The notes under the pieces: model-generated | Seen by the model: only the letters and a program-made list of their open reading frames with translations | The model's database searches: none | What the model was told of the DNA's origin: nothing | From: Phycisphaerales bacterium | Lineage (GTDB): Bacteria > Planctomycetota > Phycisphaerae > Sedimentisphaerales > Anaerohalosphaeraceae | Assembly (NCBI GenBank): GCA_003152975.1 | Contig: PMBP01000416.1 | Location: 1 to 10,024, forward strand | Reading direction: 5' to 3' | Length of the DNA stretch: 10,024 nucleotides | Shown here: piece by piece, positions 7,136-10,024 of the stretch | How the letters are laid out: every line of letters begins with the position of its first letter | Numbering within the stretch: the stretch's first letter is position 1 | Position numbers and translations under genes: made by a program

Positions 7136-7990
7136 TTATCTCCCGCAAGACAGCAGTCGTTCGAGCAGGGCGGGGCCCTCGGCGAAGTCGGGGATGATGA
7201 TGTGGGCGCCGGCGGTGACGAGGCGGCGGCGCTTGCTGGGGCTCAGGCCCCCGCAGGTTTCCTCGCTGGCGATGCCGACAGCCAGACCGCCAAATCGTCG
7301 GCACAGGCCGATCTCGATGGGCCCGTCGCCGAAGAAGACCAGCTCGGCCGGATTAATCTGCAGCTCGTTCATCAGCTTTTCCAGCAGCAGTTCCTTGGAT
7401 TCCCGCATGACCTCGTCGGAGGCGCCGAAGATGCCGCCGTCAAAGAGATTCGCGTAGCCCAGCAGGGTCGCTTCGTTGACGACATCGTCGCGGTCAGTTC
7501 CGCTGGTCAGATACAGCCGCACGTCGCCGGCGTGGAGACCTTGCAGGAACTCGACGGCGCCGCGGACACGGTACTCGTTGGGGTCGCCGCCGCGCTGGAG
7601 GTTTTCGATCCGACGGCCGACGCGACGCATCAGGAGCTGCTTGTAGCGGCGCTTGTAACCGAGGGCATCGGTGGCCTGCGACGACTCGACGAAGCCGAAC
7701 CTCCGGACCAGCCGTGCCAGCTCCTGCATCTGCGTGAGCGTCTGCACGCCGGTCGATCGGTCGATGTAGGCCAGAACCTCGTCGCGGACCTGCTTGACCG
7801 CCTCGGGGCCGGCCGTATCGGCACAGGAGCCGAGGATCGACTCGATCATGATCTGCTCCATCGATTCTTCCCAGCCGCGACGCAGGGTACTGATCGTGCC
7901 GTCATGGTCGAAGAGGGCGTGGCGGATGGGGCCGCGGGGCAATTCGGATAGATCGCACAGGAATTCGATGGAAGATGGCTCGGCCATCAT
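7136..7990 (-). CDS. HAD-superfamily hydrolase (phosphatase-like)
   Basis: This 284-residue cytoplasmic protein has the motifs of a phosphoglycolate-phosphatase-like HAD hydrolase. Motif I is FDHDGT with nucleophile Asp28 and Asp30. A helical cap covers roughly residues 40-140. Motif II is LTSGT (Thr162/Ser163). Motif III Lys is likely Lys199 in SKELLLEK. Motif IV is FFGDGPIE (Asp222, Glu226), slightly atypical because the second acid is Glu. The length and cap suit a small-molecule phosphatase, and the substrate is unknown. Its ATG overlaps the TGA of the upstream gene by 4 nt (ATGA at 7990-7987), so translational coupling is likely. A second ATG follows directly and could be used instead. 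Confidence 0.85.
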   Translation of the reverse strand: MMAEPSSIEFLCDLSELPRGPIRHALFDHDGTISTLRRGWEESMEQIMIESILGSCADTAGPEAVKQVRDEVLAYIDRSTGVQTLTQMQELARLVRRFGFVESSQATDALGYKRRYKQLLMRRVGRRIENLQRGGDPNEYRVRGAVEFLQGLHAGDVRLYLTSGTDRDDVVNEATLLGYANLFDGGIFGASDEVMRESKELLLEKLMNELQINPAELVFFGDGPIEIGLCRRFGGLAVGIASEETCGGLSPSKRRRLVTAGAHIIIPDFAEGPALLERLLSCGR

Positions 7991-9018
7991 TGGCTCTCCG
8001 TAAGTTTTTGGAACAATCGGACGAAGGTTAGCTTTTGGTCGCCTTGGACATAGTAGCCGCGGCCGCCAAAGGCCTCCGGGATTCGCGTCACGACGCTCTT
8101 TTGGTCGCGGAAATAGTAGGGATGCGTGTCTTCGCCGCAGCGGGCCGGACCTTGCGGCCGCAGGTCCAAGTCAGCGGTGATCAGTCCAGTCGGCGGGGTA
8201 CCGACATTGGCGGCCATGCTGACGGCCTTGAGCAAGACTTCCGGGCCGGTGACAGCGCTGCCGACATTCAACACGACACCGCCGCCGGCGAGGCGCGCAA
8301 CCTCGTCGGCAAAGATCAGGAAGTCCCGGCCGCTGCAGCCGCCTTTGGCCCGGCCGTCGAAGGATGGATGCTGATCGGTCACATCGGTGCCGATCCCGAC
8401 ATGGATGGTCATTGGCACGGCGCAATCGTGACAGGCGGCCAGGATGCTCACTTGGGGATGGGCGAAGTTGCGTGGGGCATCGGCGGGTGGATTAAGTTTG
8501 GCCAGTACATGGCCGCGAAAATCGGCATCGCGGATCATTCGGCCCAGCGACTCGCCGAAGCCGAGTGCAAGCGAATCGCCCAGTTGCAGGGCCGCATTGA
8601 GATAGTCGAACTCGCGGGACATGCCGAACTGGCCGGCCCCGAGGGCATTGGGGACATCCTCGCTGGTCTGACCGATCAGGGCCAGCTCAAAGTCGTGGAT
8701 CGCCGTCGCCCCATTGCCCGCAACCAGCGTCACCAATCCCCTTCGGACCAGATCGGCCACCAGCGGCCCCAGACCATTTTTGACCAGGTGTGCCCCGGTA
8801 AACAGGATCACGGCCCTGCCAGCCGATCGCGCTGTGCGGATCGCGATTGCAATCGTATCGATGGATTTCTCGGTAAGCACAGGCAGTTCAATGTGCTGAC
8901 GGCGGGCTGTCTCCGGCGTGGCCAACTGCTCCAGTCGCACCTTGTTACGGCGCTGGAGCAGCGGATAACGGCTGATCCGCGACGGGTCCAGAATTTTGTG
9001 TCGTCCATGATAGTCCAT
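7987..9018 (-). CDS. Conserved protein resembling deoxyhypusine synthase; function uncertain
   Basis: I chose the ATG at 9018 (343 residues) because an AAAAGGG ribosome site lies about 9 nt upstream. The longer frame begins at a TTG (9090) without one. I do not recognise a confident family. The layout looks like the deoxyhypusine-synthase NAD-binding fold: a conserved FTGAHLVKNGLGP segment (about 73-85), then GNGATAIHDFELAL (about 101-114), a VPMTIHVGIGTD stretch (about 201-212) and GGGVVLNVGSAVTGPEV (about 245-261). The active-site lysine region of true deoxyhypusine synthases is not evident, so a role in hypusine formation is not supported. A bacterial homospermidine- or NAD-dependent relative is possible. 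It is the first gene of the operon with the HAD protein and the jelly-roll protein, and it is divergent from the oxidoreductase. The predicted protein is soluble and cytoplasmic. Confidence 0.75.
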   Translation of the reverse strand: MDYHGRHKILDPSRISRYPLLQRRNKVRLEQLATPETARRQHIELPVLTEKSIDTIAIAIRTARSAGRAVILFTGAHLVKNGLGPLVADLVRRGLVTLVAGNGATAIHDFELALIGQTSEDVPNALGAGQFGMSREFDYLNAALQLGDSLALGFGESLGRMIRDADFRGHVLAKLNPPADAPRNFAHPQVSILAACHDCAVPMTIHVGIGTDVTDQHPSFDGRAKGGCSGRDFLIFADEVARLAGGGVVLNVGSAVTGPEVLLKAVSMAANVGTPPTGLITADLDLRPQGPARCGEDTHPYYFRDQKSVVTRIPEAFGGRGYYVQGDQKLTFVRLFQKLTESQ

Positions 9019-9140
9019 GCCAGTTTTCCCTTTTGCTGGAGGTCGATTTCTCCGACCCAGTACGATAGCCGGTTTGTGGCGGATTATCAACTGCCAATCG
9101 CCGCGACAAGATTTCGATTACGCCGGCCCGGCGGCGGCTG

Positions 9141-9146
9141 TATAAT
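9141..9146 (+). promoter_or_regulatory. Possible -10 box for the oxidoreductase
   Basis: A perfect TATAAT lies 82 nt before the ATG at 9228. There is no good -35 at 16-18 nt upstream (best about 2 of 6), so it would depend on an activator or another feature. The 209-nt gap also contains the unassigned start region of the minus-strand operon, for which I see no clear promoter. Confidence 0.25.
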
Positions 9147-9227
9147 TTCCGACGATTGGGCCGATCGTGAAAGATTCTAAAGCGAAACAAGATTGGAATC
9201 GCTCTATTCGTATGGGAGGCAAGCGAA

Positions 9228-10024
9228 ATGGCAGGCAAAGTCAAGGTCGGAATTATCGGATCGGGGTTTGAGGCGGACATTCACGCCGCATCCATGGGGA
9301 TGGTCCCCGACGAAATCGAGTTGACGGCGGTGGCGTCGCCGACGGTCGGCCATGCCGCAGCGCTGGCCAAGCGGTACAACATCCCGCGGGTCTTCACCGA
9401 TTATCGCAAGATGCTGGCCGAGAAGGACATCGAGATGGTCACGATCACCGCGCCCAATTCCCTGCACGCGCAGATGACCTTCGATATCGCGGCTGTGGGA
9501 AAGCATGTCGTCTGCGAAAAGCCGCTGTGCATGACGATGGATGAGGCCGACGAGATGATCGAGGTCTGCCGTAAAAAGGGCGTGCTGCTGCTGTATGCCG
9601 AGGAGTTGTTTTTTACACCCAAGTATGTCAAGGCTAAAGAGATGGCCGACCAGGGCGCGTTCGGCAAGGTGTATCTGGTCAAGCAGAGCGAAAAACATTT
9701 CGGCCCGCACGCCGAGTGGTTCTGGGATGTTCGCCGATCCGGCGGCGGGGTGTTCATGGATATGGGCTGCCACGGCGTGGCGTTTTGTTACTGGTTCCTC
9801 GGCAGGCCGAAGATCAAGAGCGTGCTGTGCCACATGGCCACGCATGTCCACGCCGACAAGACTCAGGGCGAGGACGACTCGATCTGCATCCTCGAGTTCG
9901 AGGGCGGCGCGGTGGGGTTGGTGGAGGATAGCTGGGCGCGGCGCGGCGGGATGCAGGACCGCATCGAGGTCTATGGCGAGGACGGTTCGACGGTGGCCGA
10001 TCTGCACATGGGCAACGCCCTGCC
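9228..10024 (+). CDS. Gfo/Idh/MocA-family oxidoreductase (3' partial)
   Basis: The visible 265 codons encode most of a NAD(P)-dependent sugar-type dehydrogenase. The ATG at 9228 follows GGGAGG (9214-9219) by 8 nt. The N-terminal Rossmann domain starts with VGIIGSGFEADIH (Gly8, Gly11, Gly13, His19). A dinucleotide-domain strand with APNSLH (75-80) follows, then the family-typical EKP (97-99). The C-terminal substrate domain contains GGGVFMDMGCHG with Asp178 and His182, the usual catalytic pair. Family members oxidise or reduce inositols, glucose-type and amino sugars. The substrate cannot be told here. The gene is divergent from the minus-strand operon and is cut by the right edge, where roughly the last quarter to third is missing. 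Confidence 0.92.
   Translation, partial: MAGKVKVGIIGSGFEADIHAASMGMVPDEIELTAVASPTVGHAAALAKRYNIPRVFTDYRKMLAEKDIEMVTITAPNSLHAQMTFDIAAVGKHVVCEKPLCMTMDEADEMIEVCRKKGVLLLYAEELFFTPKYVKAKEMADQGAFGKVYLVKQSEKHFGPHAEWFWDVRRSGGGVFMDMGCHGVAFCYWFLGRPKIKSVLCHMATHVHADKTQGEDDSICILEFEGGAVGLVEDSWARRGGMQDRIEVYGEDGSTVADLHMGNAL

Noticed and set aside
6830..7951. 373-codon plus-strand open frame
   Set aside because: It is antisense to the HAD gene and part of the jelly-roll gene; the minus strand carries HAD motifs and a signal peptide.
8035..9180. 381-codon plus-strand open frame
   Set aside because: It is fully antisense to the DHS-like gene, has no ribosome site, and has the Asp/Gly/His/Gln-rich composition of a shadow frame. 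The minus gene has conserved-looking motifs and an ATGA overlap.
9204..10007. 267-codon minus-strand open frame
   Set aside because: It is antisense to the Gfo/Idh/MocA gene, which has GxGxxG-like, EKP and D..H motifs and a good ribosome site.

Overview
The window looks like chromosomal DNA from a planctomycete, most likely of the Phycisphaerae type. That is an inference from protein style, not a marker gene. The clues are a very large secreted protein that combines a dockerin-like repeat, a lamin-tail domain and a CotH domain, several other exported proteins, a Gfo/Idh/MocA oxidoreductase, and moderately high GC. There is no rRNA, tRNA, CRISPR array, transposase or integrase.

Layout: (1) Positions 1-2481, minus strand, hold the N-terminal 827 codons of a giant secreted multidomain CotH-type protein that continues past the left edge. 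It has a strict-consensus sigma70-type promoter (TTGACA, 17 nt, TATAAT) and a leader of about 120 nt. (2) Positions 2838-3803, minus, encode a secreted alpha/beta-hydrolase esterase with an intact catalytic triad. (3) Positions 3930-4065 are intergenic and carry two oppositely oriented clusters of CAAT-like words spaced at exactly 7 nt. (4) Positions 4119-4790 and 4984-5952, plus, encode two envelope proteins of unknown function, one membrane-anchored and one exported, followed by a strong hairpin terminator. (5) Positions 9018 to 6010, minus, form a tight three-gene operon: a deoxyhypusine-synthase-like protein of uncertain role, a HAD phosphatase that overlaps it by ATGA, and a secreted lectin/lyase-like jelly-roll protein 7 nt further on. 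(6) From 9228 to the right edge, plus, is a Gfo/Idh/MocA sugar-type oxidoreductase, divergent from that operon and truncated by the window.

The common theme is carbohydrate- or surface-related biology: exported esterase, jelly-roll protein, CotH/LTD adhesin-like protein and a sugar dehydrogenase. No single known pathway or defence system is evident. The least explained items are the heptad-phased inverted repeats, the nested domain layout in the CotH protein, the operon joining a DHS-like protein, a phosphatase and an exported protein, and the orphan envelope pair.
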